Of a stretch of 64,000 nucleotides of DNA, positions 36,942 to 48,976 are shown in pieces. Location: contig NW_025401159.1 in the NCBI RefSeq assembly GCF_011075055.1, positions 95,216-159,215 on the forward strand, read 5' to 3'. The stretch's first letter is position 1. Every line of letters starts with the position of its first letter. The stretch is from Mangifera indica. Lineage: Eukaryota > Streptophyta > Magnoliopsida > Sapindales > Anacardiaceae. Position numbers and translations under genes: made by a program. Below the pieces are notes generated by a model. That model did not search any database, had not been told where the DNA came from, and saw only the letters and a list, made by a program, of their open reading frames with translations.

Positions 36942-38905
36942 GGCGGTCTTTTGGCGGGTAAGATCGTGAAGAATTAGCAGTTAAATAGAAAATAGTAAAA
37001 AGCTTTGTGCTGCCAATGGAGGCATAGTTCGATTTTTTTCCATTTCATTTTTTCTGGATAAGGTTTATCCTGAATCCTCGTGTCCTAAAACGAGTCGTTT
37101 TGATATTAGCCTACACTTTCATCTAAACGCACCGTATGTCTCTATACTGAATATCTGAATTTGATGTCCTCAAAAAGGTCTTTTAAAGCAGGACTCAGTG
37201 AAGATTCGAAATAAGTTATAGGACAAACTTTGTTGAGACTTCAAGATCTTTCTTGTTAAAAAAAAAAACATAAAATTCTCGATTTATTAATGCATTCTTT
37301 ATGCTGTTGTTGCATGGTTGAAAATTTTCACCAAATGCCTACAAAGAAAAAATTGAATGATTTCATTTCACCACATATATACAAAAATTGCAGAGTTTTC
37401 TTATTGTGGGTCGGGCGAGAATATGGAAATAAAATTATATAAACAGAAGCATGAGTGATTGAAAATAGAAATTTTAATAGAAGAGAGTGAATATTTTCCC
37501 TCTCACCCTTGTTAAGCAGTGAAAGCAGTCTTGGTAAGCAGGGAACAGCTTGTTTACACCATTCTCAAAGGCCTCTAGCTGCCATTATTTGGTGGTGCTG
37601 TCTCACCGGAGATGGCAAAGTGGAAGCCCTTGAGGGGGAGTAGACAACCAGTTACTTGAAGTCTCACATCACTCTGCCTGCCTCAACTCATCTCCAAGCT
37701 ATACAAAAATTTCAGCCAGACAATCACCTTTTTATAGGCCTAAAAATATTCTGCTTCTGCCTGTTGATTTTAACAAGAAGGTCCATGTGAGGAAGAATAA
37801 AGCAACTGTGGGCATCTCAAGTTCAACCATATCCATAGTCTCATTAAGTCCACGCAAGAACAATTCCTAAAATCTTCATACCCAAGAGAACATATAACAC
37901 AAGTTGAAACAAGTGATTCATTGCATCGAATCACCGAATTTCCACCACAATATGTCAACCAAGATTCTCATATATCTAATTCCCATTAACTCTGATTTCT
38001 TCAATGAATATATGAATCTTTCTAGATTTTCAAAATGTAAAAGGTCAGTGAGCATCGCTTTGGTTGGTCTCTTTCTTTGTCACTCAACTAATTAGACGGT
38101 ACTAAAAATTATATCCAGTGTTTTAGTAGAAGAAAAGGCCACTCATGCTGCTGCCCAATTCACATACCCTCCAGGAGGCATGACTAAAATTGTCAAAGTT
38201 CTAGTTAAAATACTGGTTTTCAATCTCTTGGTTATGGAGATGAATATATTTTATAACACTGAAAGGGTCACAGCAAGAGATATTAGAACGGCAACATATA
38301 TCATGAAACTTTACCGAGTGTTGATTCATATGGTTCTTTAGAATTTGCAAAAGACAAACTCCCTGGAGTGACTCTACTTCCGTGTGCAAACACATTCACT
38401 CCAATAATTACAAATTATTATAAGCCCTGCCCTCGAATAGAAAAATCAATTCAATCCTGAAGTAAGCTATTCCTATATCTAAATTCAACAACTAGATCAT
38501 GTGTGAAGCTTCTCTGGACACTTGGACCTGGATTCATCAGCACGATTAACTGATTCACCATAAATTATTAAAATCTTGACGTGAATTCAATGTGTAGAAT
38601 AAATGAATAGTTTTCCCAGACAAAAGTTCAATAGAAACATCTCACACGAAATATTCAGCCATAGAGCTCTGAAAATACACAAAAATTTTGATACGTCATT
38701 ATCTTATCGAAAGGCATCAACTGTTATAAATCAGAAACGTGATACAAGGCTTATCCTTTCCCATTGGCAAGTTGTTACCCCCTGATGGCCGGATCCTATA
38801 ACTAGTAGAATAAATTTCAGGCTATGCATTTTGAAGCAAATGATGAAATTTGGGCCAATGTCTCTAAGATTAAGACCTACACTGCATGAAGAAATTTGCA
38901 TCCTT
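36942..38905. other. Spacer between PPR and PORR genes
   Basis: Holds the PPR promoter (left) and the PORR gene 3' flank (right). Composition is moderately balanced, but ORFs are short and none resembles a known family. I see no RNA gene. Confidence 0.5.
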
Positions 38906-40474
38906 TTACCAGCGCTCTCTTGGCCTACCATCTGGAAGGACTAGCACCTTCTCTTCATTCTTCATTGTGCGATCTACCTGTTTAACTGATTTGCTCACTC
39001 CAATCTTCAAAGCTCCATCATCTTCACCGAAATCTGGGGGTTGATCATCATCTTCATCGCTCCAATCATCCCCATTCTCATCATCTTCTTCATCTTTGTC
39101 ATCATCATCAAACTGCCCATCAGTCAAATAATCATCAATATCCGACAATCCCTCTCCATCCTCGTAGCTTTGATCTTCAGCACTATCATCATCTTTACTG
39201 GGAGCATTTCTCTGTGGGAATCTGGGAACAGAGACAAGTGCACGGAATTTCTCTTTGATTACCAACAGTTGATCTTTATCTATCAATTGAGAATCATGAT
39301 ATGCTTCCCTGAGGAAAACTGAGTCCCTATCACCTTTCAAGGACACATAAAACAAATCAGGATGCCTTATCAGCATCCCCCTCAGCTGCTGAGAAAATCT
39401 AAACTCCTCTCGAAAATGAGTGAGGTGATCCACGAGAGTTCTCTTCTCAACAGTCAAGCTCAAAATCTCATGCACAACCCCAGAAGCATGCTTTTCCTTC
39501 GCTGGTGTACCTGATTTCAATTCTGAAAAATCTGAATAAGGGGAAATATAAGGCATATCTCTAAATTGACAAATCTTTCGCATTTCACCCTTAGAAAGAT
39601 TAAGACCCTTTGGAAGTTTAACTCTATTGAACTTAAGTGGTCTATCAATAATTAAATTTTTTTCTTTCAACTCCCTAACTCGATTTTCCTCCTCAGCTAA
39701 CTCAGCTGCAGATACAGCGAGATCAGGGTCCCAATGAGTTAATTCCAATGCAGGCCCTCTTCCAGTTGCAACAACATGAAAATATTGTGGGTATCTATGA
39801 CAAAGAGTGTCACGAAATTCAAAAGGTAACCCAAAATCAGTTCTTAAATGAGCAATTTTCTCCAACAAAATCCGCTTGTCTTGGGACATCATCAACAATT
39901 TCCTTAATTTCGTGACCAACAAATCTTCCATTTCATTCCTAACCTTTAATTCCTCCAAGTAGAGCCTTTCAGCTTCCGGCGTCAATTTGAATCTTAACGA
40001 AAATACTCCTTCTTCTACAATTTCAAATACTGCTGGGAACTTCCTCAATAAAGCAATAAATCTACGTTTTTTTGTGAGACCCAAATCTCTTCTGAACTTG
40101 CCCAATTGCTTCAGTGACATAATTCGATCTGGCTGACTCACTAGAATCTTCCTAATTTTTAACACCAATTTGAGCTTCTTGTCCCTCTGAATTACATTAT
40201 CAAAGGGAAGCTCTTTCCTTCTCTTCACAGCAGCTCTTACTGGTTCAACAGGGACATGGACTTTTCTAAAATTACTCAAATAACCAATTTTATCAGGCAA
40301 GACCAAACGTTTGCCAAGAAACTCAGACTTTTCAGCCTTTACTGTTGCAAGTGAGACATGGGATTTACATCCAAGTTGAGGCTTTTCAAGAAAAGAAGAT
40401 TTGTAGGAGACGAAAAAGGGTAAAGATGTATATGCAGAGGCTTTAGTAGAAGAAAGAAAAAGCTTGGGCTCCAT
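38906..40474 (-). CDS. PORR-domain organelle RNA-binding protein, WTF1-like
   Basis: Intronless, 522 aa. Maize and Arabidopsis WTF1 work with RNC1 in splicing group II introns in chloroplasts. The first 60 residues are Ser/Lys rich and look like a plastid transit peptide. The PORR domain covers about residues 85-415 (RRKELPFDNVIQRDKKLK, FPAVFEIVEEGVFSLRFKLT, YPQYFHVV, RHPDLFYVSLKG). An acidic tail follows at about 430-500 (DDDDKDEEDDEN type), ending VLPDGRPRERW. The single M at the frame start agrees with the transit peptide. It is divergent from the GH18 gene with 416 bp between start codons. Confidence 0.94.
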   Translation of the reverse strand: MEPKLFLSSTKASAYTSLPFFVSYKSSFLEKPQLGCKSHVSLATVKAEKSEFLGKRLVLPDKIGYLSNFRKVHVPVEPVRAAVKRRKELPFDNVIQRDKKLKLVLKIRKILVSQPDRIMSLKQLGKFRRDLGLTKKRRFIALLRKFPAVFEIVEEGVFSLRFKLTPEAERLYLEELKVRNEMEDLLVTKLRKLLMMSQDKRILLEKIAHLRTDFGLPFEFRDTLCHRYPQYFHVVATGRGPALELTHWDPDLAVSAAELAEEENRVRELKEKNLIIDRPLKFNRVKLPKGLNLSKGEMRKICQFRDMPYISPYSDFSELKSGTPAKEKHASGVVHEILSLTVEKRTLVDHLTHFREEFRFSQQLRGMLIRHPDLFYVSLKGDRDSVFLREAYHDSQLIDKDQLLVIKEKFRALVSVPRFPQRNAPSKDDDSAEDQSYEDGEGLSDIDDYLTDGQFDDDDKDEEDDENGDDWSDEDDDQPPDFGEDDGALKIGVSKSVKQVDRTMKNEEKVLVLPDGRPRERW

Positions 40475-40890
40475 TTCAGTTTACATAAACTAATGGGTGT
40501 ATAAAAATTAGAGAACAAAGATAAAAGAGGAAAAATTACCTGATTGATTGGTCACGGTCTCAATTTTAGTCCTTTAGAAGCTGAATAGATTGAATGATAA
40601 TCTTAGCCAGGTTTTTAGGGTTTATCTACAAAAACCCTTTGCCGAGAGAGATATTTCTCAGCGGATATAATTATCTTTATTCTTGTGGCACTTGAATGTA
40701 ATTGTGAAGGTTCTTGAGGGTATATCTGTCTTTATGAATAAGATTACTCAAACTGTGTCGTTCTGGATGGAAACGACCTGTCATTTCGAAGATAGCTAAA
40801 GAGATGATATCTACTTCATTCATCAAACTGAGAATCTGAGATGCAGTTGCAGGTCATTTTGACTCGACCGTGACTCAGGGACAACACAAA
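40475..40890. promoter_or_regulatory. Short bidirectional promoter (PORR gene / GH18 gene)
   Basis: Only 416 bp separates the two divergent start codons, so the genes share a promoter region. A telo-box lies near the centre. Confidence 0.65.
40615..40623 (-). promoter_or_regulatory. Telo-box motif in the bidirectional promoter
   Basis: TTAGGGTTT (AAACCCTAA on the - strand), about 140 bp upstream of the WTF1-like start. Confidence 0.4.
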
Positions 40891-43800
40891 ATGGCGAAGA
40901 GGCGAGAACGCCGAGTCGCACAGAGTTCGGATCGCCGTAAGAGCCGAGTGGAATCGTCAAATCGATTAGACCAATTCGACTCAGCTACTGATGGCAAGCT
41001 CATCACCATTTTCGTTGTCTTCTTCATCTTGATTCCCGCCGTTTCCATCTCCTTATATTATTTCAAGTACGCTTCGCTCTCGAAACCAGCCATTTCTCAT
41101 GTACACCAACGAGGACTCATCAAAACTGATGTCAACTACCAAGAAATCCTCACTGTAAGAACTGTACATTTCTTACTTAACATACAATCTCATATGTAAT
41201 CAGTTTGTTAATTGAATATTTACTTGTATTTCAGGATAATTCAAAGGTATCAGAGAATGTATCTTATCGCCACTACACTTATCCTGTATTGGCCTACATT
41301 ACTCCATGGTCTGTTCACTGTCGTTAAATTATGTTGTATGTATTTTTTTATTATTGAAGGATGATTTGTATCGTACTTAAATGCTAAACTTGGCAGGAAC
41401 TCCAAGGGCTATGAAATTGCAAAGAAGTTCAATTCTAAATTTACACACTTATCACCAGTCTGGTATGATATAAAGAGGTATGTCCAGTGCCTGATTATTA
41501 TTATTGACATGGTATCGAGAGCATTTCTTTTGAAGACCTGACGCCATTTTATAGTATTATACTATGTAGCAGTGTACTGGCTTTTGATGTTTGAATTGTC
41601 AGTTTAATAACATTAATCCTGAATAATAATTTAGAAGGGATGAATTGAGTGGAGAGTTCACTCAAACATATTTTTCACAGTTGTTGAGCTTCAGCTTAAA
41701 TGTTTGGTGGAGATATTTGTGCTGTCATAAAGTAAGGAATGAAGAAATTTTTTAGTCCATCAGCTTGTTTAATGATTTTCCTTCCTTCTGTTGCTGCCAG
41801 CCAGGGGACCACCTTGATCATTGAAGGGAGACATAATGCTGATAAAGGATGGATCTCAGAGCTAAGAATGAAAGGACATGCTCTGGTAATTAAAGGGCTA
41901 ATTGTTCTTTTCTTTTTTTTTTTTGGGTAACTTGGTGGGAATAATTTTTCTGATAATAGGTGTTGCCCAGAGTTGTTCTGGAAGCGTTTCCCAGGGACTT
42001 GATTATGAAGAAGAAACTGAGGGATGAAGCAATTGAGCTTATATTGGCAGAGTGCAAGTAAGATCCCGGTTCTTATACTTCTATATTCTTCCTCTTTAAT
42101 TCTAGGGATCTTTATAAGAGAATTGATTTGTTGATTAGATTTCAGAATGATATACCTGGCTTTTAGCAATAGCTCATCTTTTGTTCTTCAACTCTCATCA
42201 TTGTTCAGTTATCGTATGTAGTTTTACAATATTAGAAGTGATGTTAATCCAATTGAATAATTTTTCATGAAGCATCTGAAGAAGCTTGTACTGCAGATAT
42301 GATGGAACCCACAATTCATTATGCGTTGCCATTATGTCGATACATCCTAATTTAGGTTATATTAAATTATCCATTTTACACTGTCCCGATTTATATTTCT
42401 TTTAAAAATGTGTCAGGAATTCAAAAAAATATCCGAATTACTATTGAGTGAAAAGTGATACTTGTGTTAATTCTAATATAAATCTAACCTGTTCAACTGG
42501 CAATAGCATTCTTATAGTAGCATGTATAAGACCTAGTATTTCAACAATCATGGATGGACAGAATTAGCTCATCTGCATGTGGGGATTCTGTAGAATAAAC
42601 GATCTCATTAGTCTTATCTTTTGACTGGGTTGACAGAATGAGTTTTGCTGTTTTCCGCCCTGAATTTTGTGTTGTTTCTTTCCTTGATGAAACAGGGAAA
42701 TGGAATATGATGGTATTGTACTAGAGTCTTGGTCCAGGTGGGCAGCTTATGGTATCTTGCATGATCCAGATATGCGGAATATGGTAAATAATTACTTTAA
42801 TAACAACTTTATAATGCTTCCTTGTTTAAAAACTTGTAGGGTTTGGATGAATTTATTTTTAACAAGTGGTTAGCTGGAGAATTCCATCAACCTAGCCTGG
42901 TTCTTGCTGATCTGTGTAACTGACTTCTTCTTTCTTTGAAAACTTAGGCTTTGGACTTTATAAAACAACTTGGACATGCATTGCACTCAATGAACACGGA
43001 GAGGAACAGTGAGCAACATTTGCAGTTGGTCTATGTCATAGGTCCACCACATTCAGAGAAGCTTCAAGCACACGATTTTGGCCCAGAAGATCTTCAAAGC
43101 TTGAGTGATGCTGTAGATGGTTTCTCACTAATGACTTATGACTTCTCAAGTCCTCATAATCCCGGTCCCAATGCACCACTAAAGTGGATACGTTCCGTCC
43201 TGCAGTTGCTCCTCGGTAGCCCTAGGAATGGTGTGCAGAGCTTAGCTCGGAAGATATTTCTTGGTATCAATTTCTATGGAAATGATTTCACCCTTACAGG
43301 AGGTATTTCTTCCTTTTATTCCCATTGTGTAACTATAATCCGATTGTTGGTTATTGTTATTAGAGTAGGCAAATAGATTGTGTATCTTATTGATGATTCA
43401 TCTCTCCCTAGTCCAACTCCCAGTAGAGTGATATGCTGCAGATTCAAGTCCTTATGGGCCAAAGTCAATCAGTCTGGAGGAGCATGAACAGGGATGCAAC
43501 TTGTTGCTCTATTTCTTGTGACATTTTCACCTAGTTATTATGTGTCCTCGGGGTGTGTTTGACATTTTCACCTAGTCAATGATCCAATATATGACCAATA
43601 GCTGGGAGGATTTGAAACTTGGCAACAAAAAGTTGACACAAACCACTGAAAGGCTTTTTATAAGCAAAATTTCCCTTCTTGTCATTATGTGTCAAATTTT
43701 TTTAATGGATCTGGTCTGGAACTGTAACACCAGTACCTGATTAAGCTTTTTGATTATTAGTTTTTTTTTTTTAAATGGGCTTTGATTCATAAAACCAAAT

Positions 43801-44059
43801 TGCAGGATCAGGTGGTGGAGCTATCACTGGAAGGGAGTACCTCCATTTATTGGAAAAGTACAGGCCTGTTATGCAGTGGGAAAAAAACATCGGGGAGCAC
43901 TTCTTCCTCTACTCTGATGAGAACAATGAAAAGCATGCAGTGTTCTACCCATCATTGATGTCAATATCTATGCGGCTAGAGGAAGCTCATTTATGGGGAA
44001 CTGGCCTCTCCATCTGGGAAATAGGGCAGGGTTTGGATTACTTTTTTGATATTCTGTAG
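40891..44059 (+). CDS. CHID1-like glycoside hydrolase family 18 protein (AT4G01040-like), membrane-anchored
   Basis: Exons 40891-41154, 41235-41308, 41397-41477, 41801-41885, 41960-42057, 42696-42783, 42948-43302, 43806-44059; 432 aa, all GT-AG and in phase. A basic N-terminus is followed by one transmembrane segment (about 37-58, ITIFVVFFILIPAVSISLYY), predicting a type II membrane or signal-anchor protein. The GH18 barrel includes VLAYITPWNSKGYE, the EYDGIVLESW strand, MTYDFS and KIFLGINFYGNDF. In true chitinases the fourth strand reads DGxDxDxE; here it is DGIVLESW, without the catalytic Glu position. A lectin-like or other non-chitinase role is therefore likely, as in animal CHID1. The start is the ATG at 40891; an in-frame GTG upstream is not used. 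Confidence 0.94.
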
Positions 44060-44673
44060 TCAACACTAAAATTTTTACTATTTCTTACTACAATGTAACA
44101 TAATTTGGTTCTAGGGACTGTTTGTTAATCTTCGTTGGCAGATCCTTACTGAACATGTAAAGATCTTGCCGTTGCAAGCAACCTTCCCTCAAAATGCTAT
44201 TTCTTCTAGACAGTCTCAGCACTGGCATTTATCTTCACAAGCCAAAACTCGCCTCTAATTTCTTCAAAATTTTCTAATAAATTTAAAGGTAATTTCAACT
44301 TATTTTTTTAACTAGAAAATCTTAACCCTTGTTATGTTTATACTACTGTTCAGTACATGTACTAAGAGTTTCTAAAATTTTCTTCAGACATTTCTTAGCC
44401 ACACAATCACATGGAACTATCAAAAGTCACCAAACTATCTAAAAACATGATCATCTCAATTGCCACGTGTCATTTCTTGAGTGGCAAAAATCTCATATCT
44501 CATGCCAGATCAGCGCCTCTCCCCACTCAAAGTAAGCCGGCCAAATTGCACCCTTTGAAGCCAAGGCTTGTCATTCTGAAATAAACACAAATTCCTTCTG
44601 TATAACATGGTTGTTCAAGCTTGTCCATCGATTCTTTAAGAGCCAGGAAGAATCTGTCTCACTAAGTTATGCC
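44060..44673. promoter_or_regulatory. Spacer and promoter/leader of TROL
   Basis: Between the same-strand GH18 and TROL genes. The final 70 bp include a short upstream ORF. No other feature. Confidence 0.5.
44607..44639 (+). other. Possible upstream ORF in the TROL leader (10 codons)
   Basis: ATG at 44607 opens MVVQACPSIL and stops at TAA 44637-44639, 34 bp before the TROL ATG. Relevant only if transcription starts upstream of it. Confidence 0.35.
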
Positions 44674-47539
44674 ATGGAGGCCCTCAATGCTGCAAGCTTG
44701 ACCCCTATTTCAGTTCTTTGTGAAAGAAGAACAGAGCCCAGGAAAATCCAGTCTCTATCCACAACTTCTTTATCCAGACTCTCAACTTCTCGAGAGTCTT
44801 TAAAAAGGAGCGTTCATGGTGGTTTAGTGCTAGTATCTTCAGTTATTGGTACTGGTTTAGCTAAAGCTTTAACATATGAAGGAGCACTGCAGCAGTCAAC
44901 AAGTTCTTCCACATCTGATGGTGATGTAAGTGGAATTCTTGATACTGTTATTAGTTTTGGAACTGAGAATCCTGCAATTGTAGCTGGTGGCGCTACCATT
45001 TTGGCAGTTCCATTGATTTTGTCTCTGGTTCTAAACAAGCCTAAACCATGGGGTGTTGAATCTGCCAAAAATGCTTATGCAAAGTTGGGTGAAGATGGGA
45101 GTGCCCAGTTGCTGGATATAAGACCTCCAGTGGATTTTAGGCAAGTGGGTAGTCCTGACGTCCGAGGTTTGGGTAAGAAGCCTGTGTCAATTGCTTACAA
45201 AGGTGAAGATAAGCCAGGGTTCTTGAAGAAGCTGTCTTTGAAGTTCAAGGAACCAGAAAATACTACATTGTTTATTCTAGACAAGTAAGTGGACGATGTT
45301 TATCTCCTTAAACTTCAGACAATGCATACTTAAATGGTTGAGTTGTACTGCATATATGATTGCACACATATAAACTGGTATAAAACCATACAAATTTAAA
45401 ATAAGTTGGAAAGGTAAAAACAAAGGATGAGATAATCACTTAATAAAGTCGAAACCTATTGTATAAAGAATTTGTGCAAGTTGGATCGATCAATATGCAA
45501 AGCCCTGATTCATGAGACTAACGAAAACACTACTCCACAATCTGTTCTTGTGGTAGAGTGTATTTAGAAATTGTGAGCTATCCTGCGGCTTAAAGACTAC
45601 TAAACAACTTTTGGTGACCCTTAAACTATTTTTCTCGAACAATATAAGCTTGAAGTAACTTTTTAGGGGCTGCATCACATTGTTGGGAACTATGATAGAT
45701 GTTTAATCTAGTCTAGACTTAATGTTATGCACTCCTTTGGTTAGAAAAAGAGTCGTATTCATCTGGTGGCAGTATGAGGTGACAGGATTTAATTGAGTAG
45801 CAAAGGATATTATTGTCCTCTGCATTGAATGGCTTGTATTTGGTGCACACATTATCTTTTATACATCTCATCATTTTATGCATTGTGAAAATGAACATAC
45901 ATGAAGTTAATGTTGTAAAATTTGTGATGGAAGCCAGATTTGATGGGAACTCCGGACTGGTTGCAGAGTTAGTCACTGTAAATGGATTCAAAGCTGCATA
46001 TGCCATAAAGGATGGAGCAGAAGGACCGCGAGGATGGATGGTATGTGCTGTTCATGCACTGCTATTTTTGTTTTAGTCATGGCAGTAAAAGCCTTGATTA
46101 GAAGCTCTGAGATGTTTTCACATTTTGCAGAATAGTGGTCTTCCTTGGATACCAGCAAGGAAAGCATTGAGTCTTGATCTCAGCAGTTTGACAGAGTCTA
46201 TTGATGGTATCTTTGGAGTATGTATTGAAGCTCATCTACCTAATTACCCACTGATATTTTAGTTCTTGTAAAACAGTGTAGAAAACTATCTTTTCCATAC
46301 AACCCTTTTAAAGTTTTCTTTCATTTCTTCAATGCTAAAAGCTAATTTATAATCTTTTAAACTTCAAACTGTTACGCTTGATGTCCAGGAGGCTTCTGAT
46401 GGTTTGCCTGTCACCCTCGGGATTGCAGCAGCAGCAACTGGATTAGGTTTATTAGCATTTACAGAGGTTTGGTTTTTGAGCCCTTTTCCTATCATTTTTT
46501 CTGTCTTCTTTCTTGTTTTTGTTTCAGTGAAGATCAGTTTTGATGTGGGAATAACATTGGATTCTGCTGTATATTCCCCAGGTAGAAACAATACTTCAAC
46601 TGTTGGGCTCAGCTGCTATTGTTCAATTTGTTGGCAAAAAACTCCTGTTTGCAGAAGTAAGCCATACATACCTTTCTATTTTAATTTCTCTTGCAACTTT
46701 TAGACACAACTTATTTATGTGGCCATGAATGAAAATAATCATCATATTGGCTGCCAACAGCAACAAGTCACTTGACCTGGCTATAGTGGGATACTTGTCT
46801 ATTCAGTACTGCATTTCCTAGAAAATTACTTAGAAATTCTAGCTCTTTTTACATACCAAATATTGAGGTTTGAGTTAATTTATCTTGCATTGGATTTCAT
46901 GTCAGGATCGGAAAGAAACACTAAAACAAGTCGATGAATTTCTGAACACCAAGGTTGCTCCTAAAGAGCTTGTCGATGAGATAAAGGTATTTTGTGTAAA
47001 ATATTTGTAATTGATTTTCCTTTTACAAATCTCTTAAGCCAAAGCTATTGTCTTAAGCCAAAGCTACTGATTTTCTTCCAATAAACACTAAACTATTACT
47101 CGGGAAAATTAGGAAATTGGGAAAGCACTTCTACCAACACCAGTGAGCGGCAGCAAGGCTCTTCCTGCACCGGCTGAGGCAAACTCGGCACCTGCTTCTG
47201 TAGAAAGTAACGAACAGAAAGCAGAAGCAGCTGTTGAACCAGGTCCCCAAATAAATTCAGTACCGAAAACAGAGGTTAAAGCGGAATCACTTCTCGGAGT
47301 TCCAAGACCACTTTCTCCATATCCATCAGTAATACCTACTTAGTTTACTCTTGATCTTTTTCCTTGTGTGTGTTGGTCTATGTGCTTTAGATTTTGAAGG
47401 CCATGACTTGCTTTCACCAGACTGATTTAATTCTTTTACTCCTTCCACTCAAGAAATGCTTATTTACTGTATGATCATTTTCTTTGTGCAGTATCCAGAT
47501 TTCAAGCCTCCAACATCTCCTACCCCATCACAGCCCTAG
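44674..47539 (+). CDS. TROL: Thylakoid rhodanese-like protein TROL
   Basis: Tethers ferredoxin-NADP+ oxidoreductase (FNR) to the thylakoid and is needed for linear electron flow. Exons 44674-45284, 45938-46040, 46131-46217, 46389-46466, 46582-46656, 46906-46986, 47113-47328, 47492-47539; 432 aa. Ser/Thr/Arg-rich transit peptide 1-50 or so; membrane segment near [22 protein letters not shown]; rhodanese domain from [11 protein letters not shown] to GPRGW, with [10 protein letters not shown] at the loop where active rhodaneses have Cys; hydrophobic segments [17 protein letters not shown] and [11 protein letters not shown]; Pro/Glu/Ala-rich linker; and the C-terminal FNR-docking ITEP motif, [15 protein letters not shown]. 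The start is [11 protein letters not shown]; the upstream extension of the frame lacks an ATG. Confidence 0.96.
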
Positions 47540-48976
47540 AGTGCAAACTGTATACAGAGTCTCCAAGTAATTTCTACAACAGGAAACTGTTTCAGACGGG
47601 AGTATTAAAACTATGGTGTGAGTTGTGCAGTCTTTTCTATTGTCACACGAAATATTTAGGCTTACATGATGACTTGGAAGGAAGAAATATGATAATGTCA
47701 TGAAATGGATGATTCATAGTTTGCAGACAGTCTTCTCCTGTTGTGTTTCTTCTGCTACTTCATTTCATTTTCATAATTATCGGATTCATGTAGATGCCCT
47801 TCATAATAAACTGTCTCTCAAGTCTCCGAGACAGCTCTAAAGCTCTATGCGCATACATAATTTTATTGATATATTAAACAATAACAATGTTATATACTTT
47901 AGTTTTAATTACTCAATTAAACATTTAGATGATCATATGATAATATATTATTTATATTTAATTAAGTAAATATTATAAATAATTTATATATTGATGTAGA
48001 TGTTTATTAACTCACAAAATCTCCGAATTATACTGTGCCCCTAATTTATTTCCACAAAACAAACCTCAACAAATTATATCTAGAATAAACAAACAAACCC
48101 CAAAATAAATTCTTTGTTTTATTTTTTATTGTAGAGCTTTCTTAAGTTTAAATCTTGCAATTCCTTTGTTATTTGGACTAAGCAAGGGCGGTGGCCAAAT
48201 AAAAAAAAAAAAAAGAACTTTGAATTTCAATAATATTATTATTCTAATTAAAAAATTAAAATGAAAAACACATTTAAAAAATGAAAAAAAGTAAGGCTTA
48301 ACATGAATATGCATCAATTTAATTAAAATAATTCCAAACATAAAAGGCTTAATGTATATTTAGAAATTAAACCCGTTTTCAATGTGTTTAATAAACAATA
48401 AAGTTTGATCAACTAAAAATTATTCGCTTAAATGAAAAATTACCCTATTACCATTCTTTAATTAATACAAAGAAATTTACCATACAATTTTTATGGGCAA
48501 TAAAATTAGCTCTTTTTGGGTTAAAATATCAGAAATATATTTTTAAAAAATCAAAATTCGATTACTTAAAAATAAAAATGAAAAAAACATACCCCTGTCT
48601 AAAAAGAGTAATACTATGTATATTCATTTTTGGTACATAATTTATATATACAATGATGTGTCATCATGTAATTAGGTGATTTTAAAACATATGTCATATA
48701 ATAACACTTAATCTGTATATATAAATTATGTATAAAAAATAGATACATATAGTTTTATTGCTTTAAAAATAATGTAACAGCGAGTCAGTGACCCACTGTA
48801 CTAGCCGTTTTCAGTCAATTCCCGGCCTGCATCGCTACATATACTAAAAATACGGAAGCCCGATTCAAATTAAAACCGAAGCGGGAAACAATTTTAACTT
48901 TTGCTTCTTAATCGATTTGGTTTCTCTTCACTCAATCAAACTTGCTCTCGTCTCGTCTCCAATAGTTGTTAGATCG
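47540..48976. promoter_or_regulatory. Spacer and promoter of CENH3
   Basis: TROL 3' flank, an AT-rich middle (47860-48770) with no gene, and the CENH3 promoter at the right. An E2F-type site lies in the last 100 bp. Confidence 0.55.
48881..48888 (-). promoter_or_regulatory. E2F consensus site in the CENH3 promoter
   Basis: GCGGGAAA on + is TTTCCCGC on -, an exact match to the plant E2F consensus TTTSSCGC, 88 bp upstream of the CENH3 ATG. Arabidopsis CENH3 is known to be controlled by E2F through promoter sites, which fits S/G2-phase expression. Confidence 0.65.

Noticed and set aside
40870..40890. N-terminal extension of the GH18 protein by seven residues
   Set aside because: The frame there begins with GTG, not ATG; the first ATG is at 40891 and gives the expected basic N-terminus before the membrane anchor.
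44611..44673. N-terminal extension of TROL by 21 residues
   Set aside because: It starts at TTG and lacks an ATG; the family start MEALNAAS is at 44674.
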